A DNA stretch of 41,535 nucleotides from Chara braunii (taxonomy: Eukaryota; Streptophyta; Charophyceae; Charales; Characeae). Positions 40,460 through 41,535 of this stretch are shown one piece after another. A program made the translations under genes and the position numbers. The notes under the pieces are model-generated. The model made no database searches. It worked only from the letters and a program-made list of their open reading frames with translations, and had not been told where the DNA came from. Position 1 is the first letter of the stretch; the number at the start of each line of letters is the position of its first letter. The stretch covers positions 201,646 through 243,180 of the forward strand of contig BFEA01000615.1 in assembly GCA_003427395.1 (NCBI GenBank), given 5' to 3'.

Positions 40460-40906
40460 CTACACCCCATATTCTATTGAACCAGGGGTTGCAGCAGGTC
40501 GGTTTTCAGGCAGGAGGAAGTCCAGAGCTGATCTAGGCTTCCATTCCAAGTGCAGTGATTGAGTTACTTCCTCAGATATGCCAAACTCGGAAACTAGTGC
40601 CCCTAGGTAGTCTGCCCTACGTGACAACGCATCTGCAACCTTGTTGTACTCTCCCTTCAGATACTCTAGCTTGAAGTCATACTGATCTATGACCTCAATC
40701 CAGCGCTTGAGTGCATCAGAAAGAGCAGGTTGAGTCTTGATCCATTTAAGGGTCTGATGGTCAGTTCTCAAATAGAAAAACCGTCCCAACAGAAAGTGTC
40801 TCCAATGGACAAGTGCCTTGCAAAGGGCATAGTGTTCCCTTTCATAGGTGGACTTTGCCAGTTTCTTTGATGGCATTTTTTTGCTCGTGTACGCAATCGG
40901 TCTCAA
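40460..40906 (-). pseudogene. Element D: RNase H fused in frame to integrase C-terminus by deletion
   Basis: Reads RNase H (STYEREHYALCKALVHWR, LRTDHQTLKWIKTQPALSDA, NKVADALSRRADYLGALVSE) and then jumps at 'EEVTQS|LHLEWKPRSALDF'. In B these two points are about 800 bp apart (21540 and 22338). The integrase zinc finger and all three catalytic residues are lost. A one-base loss near 40908 separates this part from the upstream RNase H (AVLAQQDGKS in the other frame). Confidence 0.88.
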
Positions 40907-41535
40907 CTTTTCCCATCCTGTTGAGCCAGCACTGCGCCAATGCCATATTGGCTTGCATCAGTGGTCACAATGAAAGGCTTCTGAGGATCGGGCACCATGA
41001 GAACCTCATGATTCATGAGTGCATGCTTCAATCATTTGAAAGCAGCCTCACACTTATCACTACAGTCCCACGGTGTATCACGTCGAGTTAGATCAGTCAA
41101 AGGAGAGGCGACAGTGGAATAGTTTTTCACAAAGTTCCTATAGTAGCCGCACATCCCTAAGAAAGATTTGACCTCAGTAACAGTTTGAGGTCGTGGTCAG
41201 TCCCTAATATTAGCCACCTTCGCATCTTCCGGCCTAATCCCTTCCGCGAATACCTCATGACCCAAGTACAAGATCCAAGTGCGTCCAAGCTCACATTTCT
41301 CTAGGTTGACCTTATACTTGTGTTGTCGCAGGAGTGAGAGTACAGTTTCTAAGTGTTGTGCATGCTCCTCGACAGACTTGCTAAAGATAAGAATATCGTC
41401 AAGGTACACGACAACAAACTTATCTAAGAACTCACGGAAGATCCTATTCATGGCGTGCTGGAATGTACCCGGCGCATTGCAAAGGCCAAAAGGCATCACC
41501 ACAAACTCGTACAGACCGTATCTGGTCTGAAATGC
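40907..41535 (-). pseudogene. Element D: reverse transcriptase, partial
   Basis: RT from the window edge: FQTRYGL, VMPFGLCNAPGTFQHAMNRI, the catalytic YLDD at 41395-41406, then LGHEVFAEGIRPEDAKVANI. Stops: TGA for the Trp of 'RDWPRP' at about 41197 and TGA near 41034 in the FKRLK region. It continues to the first RNase H motif (TTDASQYGIGAVLAQQ) near 40940. Element D resembles B closely, with independent damage. Confidence 0.9.

Larger units (their letters stand above)
38798..41535 (-). mobile_element. Element D: Ty3/gypsy chromovirus, truncated by window edge
   Basis: 3' half of a minus-strand element of the same subfamily as B: the LTR starts TGTGAGGGTT and the PPT is the same. Visible parts are RT, RNase H, an integrase C-terminal part and a chromodomain-like tail. 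An internal deletion removes the integrase zinc finger and catalytic core. It continues beyond the right edge. Confidence 0.9.

Overview
This window reads as a repeat-dense piece of a streptophyte (plant-lineage) nuclear genome. It consists almost entirely of Ty3/gypsy LTR retrotransposons of the chromodomain (chromovirus) type in several states of decay, and I found no credible host protein-coding gene. Two pieces of mitochondrial DNA (ccmFN plus nad4, and a tRNA-Gly relic) look like bryophyte or charophyte mitochondrial sequence. A charophyte such as Chara is my guess, but the sequence does not prove it.

Layout, left to right. Element A (+), cut by the left edge, has gag-pol remains at 32-5101 and a 3' LTR at 5143-6371. 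A pyrimidine-rich non-coding repeat family (three diverged copies, about 6590-11028) is interrupted by two small tandem arrays. Element E (+), 11041-11907, is an integrase/chromodomain relic. Element F (+) has a 5' LTR at 13124-14134, a leader and a gag start, and ends in a 93-nt near-perfect inverted repeat at 15600-15692. Element B (+), 16052-24070, has both LTRs, a primer binding site (PBS), a polypurine tract (PPT) and a 4-bp target duplication. Most of its gag is replaced by mitochondrial DNA. B sits in AT-rich sequence that is probably the leader of a minus-strand element G, whose PBS and 5' LTR lie at 24599-25691. Element C (-), 26974-35893, is the best-preserved copy and also has both LTRs, PBS, PPT and a 4-bp target duplication. 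After a spacer holding a mitochondrial tRNA-Gly relic and a (GT)n tract, element D (-) starts at 38798 and runs off the right edge.

B, C, D and F form one related group. They share LTR blocks (including a short GC-rich hairpin), and where the leader is visible (B, C, F) an initiator-Met-type PBS and a long leader with a conserved six-codon upstream ORF. The visible polyproteins have the order Gag, protease, RT, RNase H, integrase, chromodomain-like tail. In B and C the protease frame is -1 to gag, and each carries the slippery heptamer GGGAAAC just before the gag stop, so pol was probably made by programmed -1 frameshifting. No copy is intact: all carry stops, frameshifts or deletions.

Points most worth following up: the mitochondrial patchwork inside a structurally complete retrotransposon, the conserved frameshift site, the fold-back palindrome at the end of F, and the hairpin-studded repeat family with a covarying stem pair. 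All alignments were made by eye, so boundaries given with 'about' are approximate.
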